Shown: piece after piece, positions 43,596-52,122 of the stretch
How positions within the stretch are numbered: the stretch's first letter is position 1
Layout: every line of letters begins with the position of its first letter
From: JAPOUP01 sp965203255
GTDB taxonomy: Bacteria > Pseudomonadota > Alphaproteobacteria > Rhodobacterales > Rhodobacteraceae
DNA length: 64,000 nucleotides
Assembly: GCA_965203255.1 (NCBI GenBank)
Contig: OZ241882.1
Span: 5,084,001-5,148,000 of the forward strand
Direction of reading: 5' to 3'
The notes under the pieces: generated by a model
What the model saw: only the letters and a program-made list of their open reading frames with translations
Database searches by the model: none
Told to the model about the DNA's origin: nothing
Made by a program: the position numbers and the translations under genes

Positions 43596-43688
43596 GGGAG
43601 GAACACAAGGCGAACACGACGGCGCGTCAACCCCTCCGACACAGAATGTTGATCCGCCTTGGTCAAAGGGATAAGCCTTTGACGGAAT

Positions 43689-44606
43689 TCAACCAACTTG
43701 GGATACACCCTGCTGTGCATTCCGGCTTGCCGTTCTCTGTAGTCCCAACTGACGCTCGCGGAGAACGATACCCACGCCCGCCACGATCACCAACGCCGCG
43801 CCGCCAAGCATCGGCAGCGTAGGAGTCTCGCCAAACACGAAATATCCGATCGGCAATGCCCAGATGATTGAGACATAGGTATAGGGCGCGAGGGTGGAGG
43901 CATCCGCGAAACGATAGCTGGTGGTGAGAAGTATCTGGCCTAAACCGCCAAGGAGGCCCATGCCAACCAATTGGATCCACTCGATGCCAGTTGGCATTAC
44001 CCATCCAAACGGGATTGTCAGTAGTGCAAGGCATGATGTTGTCGCCGAGAACCAGAAGACAATCGCAGTGGTGCGTTCGACATCCGCCATCGATTTTATG
44101 AACACTTGGGCGAGCGCGACCATAACCGCTGAACCAAAGGTAACGACCGCGCCGAAAAGAGCAAGATTGGCGAAATCGAAACCCAGTCTTGGCCAAATGA
44201 TGATGGTCACTCCAGCAAGGCCGGTAATCACGGCCGCGACCCTCACCAGTCGGATTCGCTCTCCGAGTATCAGCGCTGCGAAGACGACAACAAGGATGGG
44301 TGCGGCGAAGCGGATCGCAGTGAAATCCGGAAGAGGCAAGAGCCTTATCCCCAGAAACCCAAGTCCCATCGCCGCTGACCCGCAAACAGCGCGCAGGGCA
44401 TGGCCGCGCCAGTTGCGGACACGAAGACCCGCTCCAAGTTCGCCGCGGGCCGCAAGCCAGACGTAGATGACAGGTAGTGCGCAGAAGGAGCGGAAGAACA
44501 CCGCCTCACCAACCGGTATGCGCACGGCCGCCTTGACCATGCTGCCCATGATCACGAACAGCGAGATGGCTGCCACCATCAAAAGAATGCCACGCAGCGG
44601 AGACAT
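43689..44606 (-). CDS. EamA-family (DMT superfamily) transporter
   Basis: This 305-residue inner-membrane protein has about ten hydrophobic helices in two repeated EamA halves (about residues 5-140 and 150-285). The helix 3-5 segment CGSAAMGLGFLGIRLLPLPDFTAIRFAAPILVVVFAALILGERI and its counterpart in the second half (YRFADASTLAPYTYVSIIWALPIGYFVFGETP) are typical of drug/metabolite exporters such as RhtA-like proteins. The substrate cannot be told. It appears complete. Its stop is only ten bases from the right end of the IS1595 element, so downstream DNA has been replaced. Confidence 0.9.
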   Translation of the reverse strand: MSPLRGILLMVAAISLFVIMGSMVKAAVRIPVGEAVFFRSFCALPVIYVWLAARGELGAGLRVRNWRGHALRAVCGSAAMGLGFLGIRLLPLPDFTAIRFAAPILVVVFAALILGERIRLVRVAAVITGLAGVTIIIWPRLGFDFANLALFGAVVTFGSAVMVALAQVFIKSMADVERTTAIVFWFSATTSCLALLTIPFGWVMPTGIEWIQLVGMGLLGGLGQILLTTSYRFADASTLAPYTYVSIIWALPIGYFVFGETPTLPMLGGAALVIVAGVGIVLRERQLGLQRTASRNAQQGVSQVG

Positions 44607-44728
44607 AAGGGAATCCTGGATTCAGCAAGTTCCCACCCGGCTATCAGGACGTGGAGCGATTGTCAGGCCGGATATCCTGTTGGATCACATGTCGCCATAG
44701 CGGAACCTGCATTGGTGGCTTCGAGAGT

Positions 44729-45784
44729 TCAGGGGCCTGGACCCAGACGGGCAACCGCCCACCGCGCCGCATCTGCCACCGCCGGATCCGGATCATCCAA
44801 TAGAGTTGACGCTGTCGCTTCCAGCATCCGAAATCCGGAATTCCCGATGGCATACAGAACGTTTCGTACGAATCGATCCCGTCCTGTTCGCTTGATCGGA
44901 GAGCCTGAGAATCTCTTGCGGAACTCCGTATCGTTGAGTTTCGCAAGTTCCTCCAGATTTGGTGCGATCATATCCGCTCGTGCCATGTATCGTTGCTCAC
45001 GGGCGGCCACGGCAAATTTGTTCCACGGACAGACGGCCAGACAGTCGTCGCAACCAAATATCCTGTTACCTAGTGCTGGGCGGAGATCCTCGGCCACCGG
45101 TCCACTGTGCTCGATCGTCAGGTACGAGATGCAGCGCCGAGCGTCGAGCTGGAACGGAGCTGGAAACGCGTTCGTTGGGCAGATGTCGAGACAGGCGGTG
45201 CAGGTTCCGCAGCGTTCGGTCTCGGGTGGGTCCGGGTCAAGTTCAACGGTGGTGAAGATCGATCCAAGAAAGAACCAGTTTCCGAGATCCCGCGCCAGAA
45301 GGTTGGTGTGTTTGCCCTGCCATCCTAGCCCGGCCGCCTGTGCCAATGGCTTTTCCATGACGGGGGCAGTGTCGACGAATGCCTTTATTTCGTCATTGGG
45401 GCGTTCTTGCAGAAGCCAGCGTCCGATCCGTTTCAGTCGTTTCTTGACCAGATCGTGGTAGTCACGGTTCTGGGCATAGACCGAAACAGCAGCCCGCTCC
45501 CGATGCTGAAGTATGTCAAGGGGGTCGTGGATGGGTGTGTAGACTTCCGCCAGCATGACAACTGACCGGGCTGCTGGCCACAGCGCGGTGGGGTCTCCAC
45601 GCAGGGTGGCTCTATCGGCCAGCCAACCCATCTGGCCGTGCCGACCCTTCGCCAGAAAATCCGCCAGTTCCTTGGCTGCCGATGCGACCGAATCCGGGCG
45701 CGTTATTCCGACTTTCGAGAATCCCTCTTCAAGGGCTCGCTCGGTAAGCCTCCGCTTTAGATCAGCGGACACCAGCCCTTCCAT
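44729..45784 (-). CDS. queG: epoxyqueuosine reductase QueG
   Basis: This 351-residue cobalamin-dependent enzyme performs the last step of queuosine synthesis, reducing epoxyqueuosine in the tRNA anticodon. It shows ALEEGFSKVGI near the start, a central region with AQNRDYHDLVKKRLKRIGRWL and DTAPVMEKPLAQAAGLGWQGKHTNLL, then two [4Fe-4S] motifs: CGTCTACLDICPTNAF (about 190) and CDDCLAVCPWNKFA (about 245). A C-terminal HEAT-like tail follows. The ATG at 45784 matches the family start; the open frame upstream runs into the GST gene spacer. It is probably co-transcribed with gst. Confidence 0.95.
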   Translation of the reverse strand: MEGLVSADLKRRLTERALEEGFSKVGITRPDSVASAAKELADFLAKGRHGQMGWLADRATLRGDPTALWPAARSVVMLAEVYTPIHDPLDILQHRERAAVSVYAQNRDYHDLVKKRLKRIGRWLLQERPNDEIKAFVDTAPVMEKPLAQAAGLGWQGKHTNLLARDLGNWFFLGSIFTTVELDPDPPETERCGTCTACLDICPTNAFPAPFQLDARRCISYLTIEHSGPVAEDLRPALGNRIFGCDDCLAVCPWNKFAVAAREQRYMARADMIAPNLEELAKLNDTEFRKRFSGSPIKRTGRDRFVRNVLYAIGNSGFRMLEATASTLLDDPDPAVADAARWAVARLGPGP

Positions 45785-45849
45785 CGTTCGCTGGCCCCCG
45801 TTTGGTGGAGACGGCAATCCAGATGGCTGCGGTATCCCCCACGACCATA

Positions 45850-46515
45850 TCAGAAATCCAGATTCGCATAGTGTGGCGGAGGAAAGAAGCCAGGCACGAG
45901 ATCGGCAAGAATCCCGCGAAAGGCCGGACGCGATTTGACCTTGGCATACCATTCCTTGACGGATGGATTTCGGTTCCAATCCACGTCCGAGATGTAGTCA
46001 AGTGACGAGAAATGCGCAGCGGCCGCGAAATCAGCCAGCGTCATCGAGGGCCCCGCCACCCATTTGCGATGATCAAGAAGCCAACCCATGTAGTCCATGT
46101 GGAACTTGATCGCCTTCACCCCTGATTTCACGTTTTCCGAATCGGGATGGCCACGGCCGGACAGCTTCTTGTAGATCCTTTCATACAGTAGTTTCGATGT
46201 CACTTCATTGTGGAACTTATCGTCAAACCAACTGACCATCCGCCGCACCTCGTGCCTTGCCAATGGATCGGATGGCAGCAATGATGGTTCAGGATACATC
46301 TCCTCCAGATATTCGCAGACCGCACCGCTCTCGGTGAGTGTCAGATCGTTAATTTTCAGGATCGGCACTTTGCCGGCAGGATTGCGGCGCAGGAATTCGG
46401 TGGTTCGTTCCCAATAACGTTCTTCGACCAGTTCCACCTCAAGGCGCTTTTCGGCGAGTGAAAGGCGTACCTTTCGACAGAAGGGTGATAGAGGGATGTG
46501 AAATAGGCGGATCAT
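45850..46515 (-). CDS. glutathione S-transferase family protein
   Basis: This 221-residue cytoplasmic protein has an N-terminal thioredoxin-like domain (MIRLFHIPLSPFCRKVRLSLAEK, residues 1-23, with Ser/Cys at the usual active-site turn; then GKVPILKINDLTLTESGAVCEYLEE, the glutathione-binding cis-Pro and ES motif) and a helical C-terminal domain with MTLADFAAAAHFSSLDYI. The substrate is unknown. It lies 66 bases upstream of queG on the same strand and 56 bases downstream of mtgA. It is complete. Confidence 0.92.
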   Translation of the reverse strand: MIRLFHIPLSPFCRKVRLSLAEKRLEVELVEERYWERTTEFLRRNPAGKVPILKINDLTLTESGAVCEYLEEMYPEPSLLPSDPLARHEVRRMVSWFDDKFHNEVTSKLLYERIYKKLSGRGHPDSENVKSGVKAIKFHMDYMGWLLDHRKWVAGPSMTLADFAAAAHFSSLDYISDVDWNRNPSVKEWYAKVKSRPAFRGILADLVPGFFPPPHYANLDF

Positions 46516-46570
46516 CTGGGACCGTCAATGTTATTGGTTCCGGTCTCAATGCCGCGAAAGCGTGGACGAA

Positions 46571-47299
46571 TCAACTCTCGAAACAATCGTCACGGCCGTC
46601 GATCTGGATTGTTTCCGCGCCGTCGGCGATTGCGGTCGCGCGACGCTGCTGTGAGGCCGTGGGTTTGGCGGCAGAACGGCCCTTGGGGTCAGGAAGAACT
46701 ACGGCAAGATAGGCCGCTTGCATCGCGCTCAGCTTCAAGGCGGGAATCCCGAAATACCGCTGCGAAGCCGCCTCGACGCCAAAGACGCCTTGATCAAATT
46801 CAGCTACGTTCAGGTAGACTTCAAGAATCCGGCGTTTGGGCCAAACAGCCTCCAGAGCTGGAGTTATCAATCCTTCCAGAGCCTTTCGTAACCAGCTGCG
46901 CCCCTGCCAGAGCAGGATATTCTTCACAACCTGTTGGCTGATGGTTGAGGCGCCACGTCCTTTGCCTTCCTCAAGCGCCAACCGAATCTCACCTATGTCA
47001 AAGCCCCAATGGCGGCAGAAATTGGCGTCCTCCGCCGCAACCGCGGATCGGGCCATCACAGGCGCGATCTGATCCATTGAGACCCAATTCCGCTCAATTC
47101 CTCCGAGACGGAGGCTTTCGGAGAGCATGTGCGGGGTTATCGGTGGATTCACGAACCGGTAGGCGAGCAGCGTGAGCAGGACCAGACCCACCGACCCAAG
47201 AGCCACCCGGACTGCCCAGCGCCGTACCAACCCCAGCCATTCGTGCCAATGTTCTCTGAGCTTTCGCGCCCTTTGGATTGGCTTGCCGTGTTTAGCCAT
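46571..47299 (-). CDS. mtgA: monofunctional biosynthetic peptidoglycan transglycosylase
   Basis: This 242-residue GT51 enzyme polymerises lipid II into glycan strands at the inner membrane. One N-terminal membrane helix (AVRVALGSVGLVLLTLLAYRF) is followed by the GT51 domain: ARSAVAAEDANFCRHWGFD with the catalytic Glu of the ED-x-x-F motif (about residue 95), GRGASTISQQVVKNILLW (about 122-139), KALEGLITPALEAVWPKRRILEVYLNVAEF and GVFGVEAASQRYFG. I chose the ATG at 47299; another Met lies four codons earlier. Usual length for MtgA. Confidence 0.94.
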   Translation of the reverse strand: MAKHGKPIQRARKLREHWHEWLGLVRRWAVRVALGSVGLVLLTLLAYRFVNPPITPHMLSESLRLGGIERNWVSMDQIAPVMARSAVAAEDANFCRHWGFDIGEIRLALEEGKGRGASTISQQVVKNILLWQGRSWLRKALEGLITPALEAVWPKRRILEVYLNVAEFDQGVFGVEAASQRYFGIPALKLSAMQAAYLAVVLPDPKGRSAAKPTASQQRRATAIADGAETIQIDGRDDCFES

Positions 47300-47479
47300 G
47301 CATGCCCCCAAACCACAGGGCCGGTACGGGGGTCAACCCAAGGTGCCGAGCAAAGTGACTTTTCTGTTTACTTGACCTGGCTTCGTGAGACCAATGAACC
47401 AATCCGGCCACCGCTCGTGGCGCGGTAAACGGAACCTGGTTCGTTTTGGCCAGTGGTCTCTCTGTTCAAACGGGTGAAG

Positions 47480-50400
47480 TCAGGCGATTCGGGCGTCCAC
47501 GGAGTCATCCAGGGGGTGGGCCAGATGTGGCAGCATTTCCTTGGGACAGACCTGTAGGAAACGGCTTAGCTCCACATCCCAGTTCTGCAGGGTTTCCTGC
47601 GCCTTGCGGCTGCCGGTCTCTTTGACGTGATGCCTTACAAGTTCTTCCAGCTCGTTCTGCCAGTGCGCAGTCGCCACCGGACCGACTAACAAGGTATCCA
47701 TGTTCATGTATTTCTGCGCCATTCCTGTTGGATCATGGAGATAGGCCATGCCGCCGGTCATTCCGGCCCCGAAGTTCGCACCAATCTGACCGAGAATTAC
47801 AGCGACTCCTCCTGTCATATATTCGCAGCCATTCGAGCCGCAGCCCTCTACCACTACTCTTGCGCCTGAGTTGCGAACGCAGAATCGTTCACCGGCCCGG
47901 CCTGCTGCGAACAGGAAGCCGTCAGTTGCACCATAGAGCACGGTGTTGCCGATAATCGTATTCTCCGATGCGGTGAGTTGGCTGGCCATTGGTGGCCGCA
48001 CGACAATGGTGCCGCCGGATAGGCCTTTACCGACATAGTCGTTCGCGTCGCCGGAAACTTCCAACTTCAGTCCGCGAACGGCGAACGCGCCGAGCGACTG
48101 ACCGGCCGAACCCGTGAGCTTCACCGTCAGTTGGTCTGGCTGAAGCGAATTGGCCATTCCGAAGTTCCTTACGATGTGGCTGGAAACCCTGGCTCCGACC
48201 GTGCGGTGCGTGTTCCGCACCGAGTATTGGAGTTGCATCTTCTCACCATCGGCAAGGAAGCGGGCTGCGTCACCGACGATTTCGGCGTCAAGCGTGTCGG
48301 GAACCTCGTTTCGGGGCTTGTTGCGGTCATAGACGAGGTCGGCAGCTCCGTCGACCGTGATAAGCATGGGATTGAGGTCAAGGTCGTCGAGATGCGCGGC
48401 TCCGCGGCTGACCTGCGATAGCAGATCCGCGCGCCCGATGATCTCGTCGAGAGAACGTGCGCCGATAGAAGCTAGAATCTCACGAACCTCCTGGGCGTAA
48501 AGGGTGACGAGGTTCACGACCTTGTCTGCGGTACCGGTGAATTTCTCCCGGAGCCGCTCGTCCTGGGTACATACACCCACCGGGCAGGTGTTTGACTGAC
48601 ACTGTCGTACCATGATGCAGCCCATCGCGATCAGGGCCGCGGTGCCGATGCCATACTCCTCAGCCCCCAGCATCGCTGCGATCACGATGTCCCGACCTGT
48701 ACGCAGGCCACCGTCGGTTCGCAGTGTCACCCTTTCCCTCAGGTTGTTCATGCTGAGCACTTGGTGGGTTTCGGCCAATCCCATCTCCCAGGGTAGCCCA
48801 GCGTACTTTATGCTGGTTGCCGGGGACGCCCCGGTACCGCCATTATGGCCGGAGATCAGGATGACATCGGCCTTCGCCTTCGCCACTCCAGCGGCAATTG
48901 TGCCAACGCCGCTGGCGGCGACAAGCTTGACGCAGACCTTCGTGCGCGGGTTGATCTGCTTGAGGTCGTAAATTAGCTGAGCAAGATCCTCGATTGAATA
49001 GATGTCATGATGCGGAGGAGGTGAGATCAGCGTCACCCCCGGCGTCGAGTGCCGAAGTCGTGCGATGAGCTTGGTCACCTTCATGCCCGGAAGCTGCCCA
49101 CCTTCGCCGGGCTTGGCGCCTTGGGCGATCTTGATTTCCAGTTCCTCACAGTTGTTAAGGTATTCCGCCGTCACACCGAAGCGGCCAGACGCGACCTGCT
49201 TGATTTTCGCGGAAGGATTGTCGCCGTTGGGCTCCGCTGTGGAATGCGCAGGGTCCTCTCCACCTTCGCCGCTGTCAGACTTCGCTCCGATACGGTTCAT
49301 TGCTACATTCAGGGTCTTGTGCGCCTCCGGTGACAGTGCGCCCAAGGACATTCCCGGGGTGACGAACCTCCTGCGGATAGCCGTGATCGATTCGACGTCG
49401 TCCAATAGCACCGGGTCGCCTTTGGCCTTGACGTCCAAGAGGTCGCGTAGGTGGATGGGCGGGTTGGAACGCATTCCCGCGGAGTAGCGCTTCCATAGAT
49501 TGTAGGATGCCCTGTGGCACGCCATCTGCATCATGTGCATTGACCGTGCTTCCCAGGCGTGCGTCTCTCCCGAGGCGCGTGCCTTGTAGAACCCGCCAAC
49601 TGGCAGCACATCCTGTCTCCGTAGCCATCCCTGCGCATGCACCTCGATGAGTTTTTTCTCAATGCCGCTAACGCCTATGCCGGATATCCGGCTGGCCATA
49701 CCCGGAAAGTAATCCGCCACCATAGCTCGGCTGAGGCCGACGGCTTCGAAATTCAAGCCACCGCGGTAGGAACTGATGATCGAAATCCCCATTTTCGACA
49801 TGATTTTCAGGAGACCTTGGTCAATTGCGTAGCGGTAGCGCTGCGCCGCTTCGGTCAGGGTCATTTTCAGCAGCCCACGTCCGATGCGGTCAGCTAGACT
49901 GTCCTCGGCCAGATAGGCGTTTACGACAGTCGCACCACATCCGATGAGCACGGCGAAATAATGGGGATCAATGCACTCGGCGGACCGCACGTTCAGCGAA
50001 CAGAATGTCCGGAGTCCCTTTCGTGTCAACCAGGAATGGATGGCACTGGTGGCGAGAATCATCGGCATGGGGACGCGGTCAGGGCCTTGATGCTGATCGG
50101 TTAGCACGATGTGCCCCGCGCCAGAGCGGACAGCGTCCTCGGCTTCGATCCGAATTCGCTCCAGTGCGCGGTGCAGTTCGCCTGATGCAATTGGTTCAAA
50201 CGTGCAGTCGACCTCGACCACATCGTCACCGAGTCGTTCGACCAGGAGTTCGAACTGTGCGTTGCCAACGAACGGCGAATCAAGAGCGACGATTTCAGTT
50301 TGGCTTGAATCTTCGTCAAGCACGTTCTTGAGATTTCCGAACCGGGTCTTGAGACTCATCACCCGGTGTTCCCGGAGCGAGTCAATCGGCGGGTTGGTGA

Positions 50401-52012
50401 CCTGGCTGAAATTCTGCCGAAAGAAATGACTCAGCGGACGGTATCGTTCCGAAAGAACGGCGCTCGGCGTGTCGTCTCCCATCGACGCGACCGCTTCCTT
50501 TCCTTCCTCTGCCATTGGCGCAAGGACCTGTTCCAGATCCTCGAGGCTGAATCCGGCGGCGATCTGCCGTTTGCGAAGTTCACTTCCGGCAAACATGGCC
50601 CGTTCTGTGACATTCTCGAGGTCGGCATCAAGTTCCGTGATCAGGCCAACCCATTCGCTGAATGGCAGGCTTTTCGCGAGCCTGTCCTTGATTTCGGTGT
50701 CATGGAACAGCTTTCCGGACCTTATGTCGACTGCGAGCATTTGACCCGGTCCAAGTGCGCCTTTCTCGACCACCGCCGCTTCGTCTGTGGGTACCATGCC
50801 CGCTTCGGATCCTGCGAAGACCAGGCCGTCTCCGGTCACGACGTAACGCATGGGCCGCAGTCCGTTCCGGTCCATTCCGGCGCAGACCCAGTGACCGTCG
50901 GTCATCGCCAGAGCCGCCGGGCCGTCCCAGGGCTCCATGACGCTGTTGCAGTAGGAGTACATGTCCCGCCATGCCCGTGGCAACTCAACCGCCTGCTTTG
51001 ACCAGGATTCGGGAACCAGCATTGTCTTTGCCATCGGTGCCGTGCGTCCCGCCCGCACCAGAACCTCAAACACCGCGTCGAGCGCAGCCGAGTCAGAGGC
51101 TCCACCAGCGATGATCGGCTTGATGTCTTCGGCATTGTCGCCAAACGAAGCGCTTGCCATCCGGATCTCGTGAGATTTCATCCAGTTGAGATTGCCTTTT
51201 AGCGTGTTGATCTCACCGTTATGAGCGAGCATCCGGAAGGGTTGGGCCAGCCACCACTGCGGAAACGTGTTGGTCGAATAGCGTTGGTGAAAGATCGCGA
51301 AGGCGCTCTCGAATCGCGGATCCTGCAGGTCTGGGTAGAATTCCGCAACCTGTTCAGCCAGCATCATGCCCTTGTAGACAATTGACTGGCAACTCAGCGA
51401 GGCCATGTAGAATCCGACAATTCCGGCGGCCACGGCAGCCTTCTCGATTCGCCGCCGGATCACATAGAGCTCTCTTTCGAATGCTTCGTCGTCGATGCCT
51501 TTGGAGTTCGAGATGAGTATCTGTTCGATTTCCGGCCGGGTTGCGTTGGCCTTCTGGCCGAGGAACTCGATGTTCACCGGAACATGGCGCCATCCGTAGA
51601 TGGTATGCCCCATCCGAAGCACTTCGGTCTCTACAATGGTACGGCACGTTTCCTGGGCCCCGAAGTCCGTGCGCGGAAGGAAGACCTGGCCCACTGCAAC
51701 CGTCTCCTCCTTGTTTGGCCTATGCCCGGTACGCTCGATCTGCTCGAAAAAGAACGGTGCCGGAATCTGGACCAGGATCCCCGCACCGTCGCCAGTCTTT
51801 CCGTCTGCATCGACAGCACCGCGATGCCACACTGCCTTGAGTGCTTCGATCCCATTTTCCACAACTTTGCGACTGCGTTGGCCGTCGACCGACACGACCA
51901 GCCCGACGCCGCAGGAAGAATGCTCGTCGGCGCTGGAGTACATGCCATGTTCGGAGAGCCATTCACGTCTGGCGGCTTCCCGCAATGCCCAGTCTGCAAT
52001 CAGTGTCGTCAT
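47480..52012 (-). CDS. gltB: glutamate synthase (NADPH), large subunit
   Basis: This 1510-residue alpha subunit converts glutamine and 2-oxoglutarate into two glutamates with electrons from GltD. Cys34 (SSCGVGL) is the Ntn amidotransferase nucleophile, exposed after removal of a 33-residue propeptide. The glutaminase domain (FHQRYSTNTFPQW, AHNGEINTLKGN) is followed by a central domain, the FMN/2-oxoglutarate synthase domain (SGHNGGTGASPATSIKYAGLPWEMGLAETHQVL), a [3Fe-4S] site in CIMVRQCQSNTCPVGVC and the C-terminal GXGXG beta-helix (GSNGCEYMTGGVAVILG). I chose the ATG at 52012, which places Cys34 correctly. It follows gltD by 110 bases. Confidence 0.97.
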   Translation of the reverse strand: MTTLIADWALREAARREWLSEHGMYSSADEHSSCGVGLVVSVDGQRSRKVVENGIEALKAVWHRGAVDADGKTGDGAGILVQIPAPFFFEQIERTGHRPNKEETVAVGQVFLPRTDFGAQETCRTIVETEVLRMGHTIYGWRHVPVNIEFLGQKANATRPEIEQILISNSKGIDDEAFERELYVIRRRIEKAAVAAGIVGFYMASLSCQSIVYKGMMLAEQVAEFYPDLQDPRFESAFAIFHQRYSTNTFPQWWLAQPFRMLAHNGEINTLKGNLNWMKSHEIRMASASFGDNAEDIKPIIAGGASDSAALDAVFEVLVRAGRTAPMAKTMLVPESWSKQAVELPRAWRDMYSYCNSVMEPWDGPAALAMTDGHWVCAGMDRNGLRPMRYVVTGDGLVFAGSEAGMVPTDEAAVVEKGALGPGQMLAVDIRSGKLFHDTEIKDRLAKSLPFSEWVGLITELDADLENVTERAMFAGSELRKRQIAAGFSLEDLEQVLAPMAEEGKEAVASMGDDTPSAVLSERYRPLSHFFRQNFSQVTNPPIDSLREHRVMSLKTRFGNLKNVLDEDSSQTEIVALDSPFVGNAQFELLVERLGDDVVEVDCTFEPIASGELHRALERIRIEAEDAVRSGAGHIVLTDQHQGPDRVPMPMILATSAIHSWLTRKGLRTFCSLNVRSAECIDPHYFAVLIGCGATVVNAYLAEDSLADRIGRGLLKMTLTEAAQRYRYAIDQGLLKIMSKMGISIISSYRGGLNFEAVGLSRAMVADYFPGMASRISGIGVSGIEKKLIEVHAQGWLRRQDVLPVGGFYKARASGETHAWEARSMHMMQMACHRASYNLWKRYSAGMRSNPPIHLRDLLDVKAKGDPVLLDDVESITAIRRRFVTPGMSLGALSPEAHKTLNVAMNRIGAKSDSGEGGEDPAHSTAEPNGDNPSAKIKQVASGRFGVTAEYLNNCEELEIKIAQGAKPGEGGQLPGMKVTKLIARLRHSTPGVTLISPPPHHDIYSIEDLAQLIYDLKQINPRTKVCVKLVAASGVGTIAAGVAKAKADVILISGHNGGTGASPATSIKYAGLPWEMGLAETHQVLSMNNLRERVTLRTDGGLRTGRDIVIAAMLGAEEYGIGTAALIAMGCIMVRQCQSNTCPVGVCTQDERLREKFTGTADKVVNLVTLYAQEVREILASIGARSLDEIIGRADLLSQVSRGAAHLDDLDLNPMLITVDGAADLVYDRNKPRNEVPDTLDAEIVGDAARFLADGEKMQLQYSVRNTHRTVGARVSSHIVRNFGMANSLQPDQLTVKLTGSAGQSLGAFAVRGLKLEVSGDANDYVGKGLSGGTIVVRPPMASQLTASENTIIGNTVLYGATDGFLFAAGRAGERFCVRNSGARVVVEGCGSNGCEYMTGGVAVILGQIGANFGAGMTGGMAYLHDPTGMAQKYMNMDTLLVGPVATAHWQNELEELVRHHVKETGSRKAQETLQNWDVELSRFLQVCPKEMLPHLAHPLDDSVDARIA

Positions 52013-52122
52013 TTGGCGTTCTCCCTTCCGGCGAATGAAGTCTCTGCCGTGCCGGTCATCCGATGTATTCAGTGCCCAGACCGAAGCCTGCCGATGCTCC
52101 GTCAGTTGGAACTGACTGTCGA

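Larger units (their letters stand above)
40293..43679 (-). mobile_element. IS1595-family element carrying nested IS5 and IS630 insertions
   Basis: The ends are inverted repeats reading AGCTTATCCCTTTGAC at 40295-40310 and, inverted, at 43662-43677. The interior holds a decayed IS1595 transposase interrupted by an IS5 element (40601-41460) and an IS630 element (41463-42772). The left side lies inside cas3; the right side is 10 bases from the stop of an EamA gene. No target duplication is visible across the two sides, consistent with a deletion that removed the DNA formerly to the right of cas3. Confidence 0.75.

Noticed and set aside
39654..43679. A functional CRISPR-Cas locus
   Set aside because: Only the HD part of Cas3 remains, with a nonsense codon. 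No repeats or other cas genes are visible in the window.
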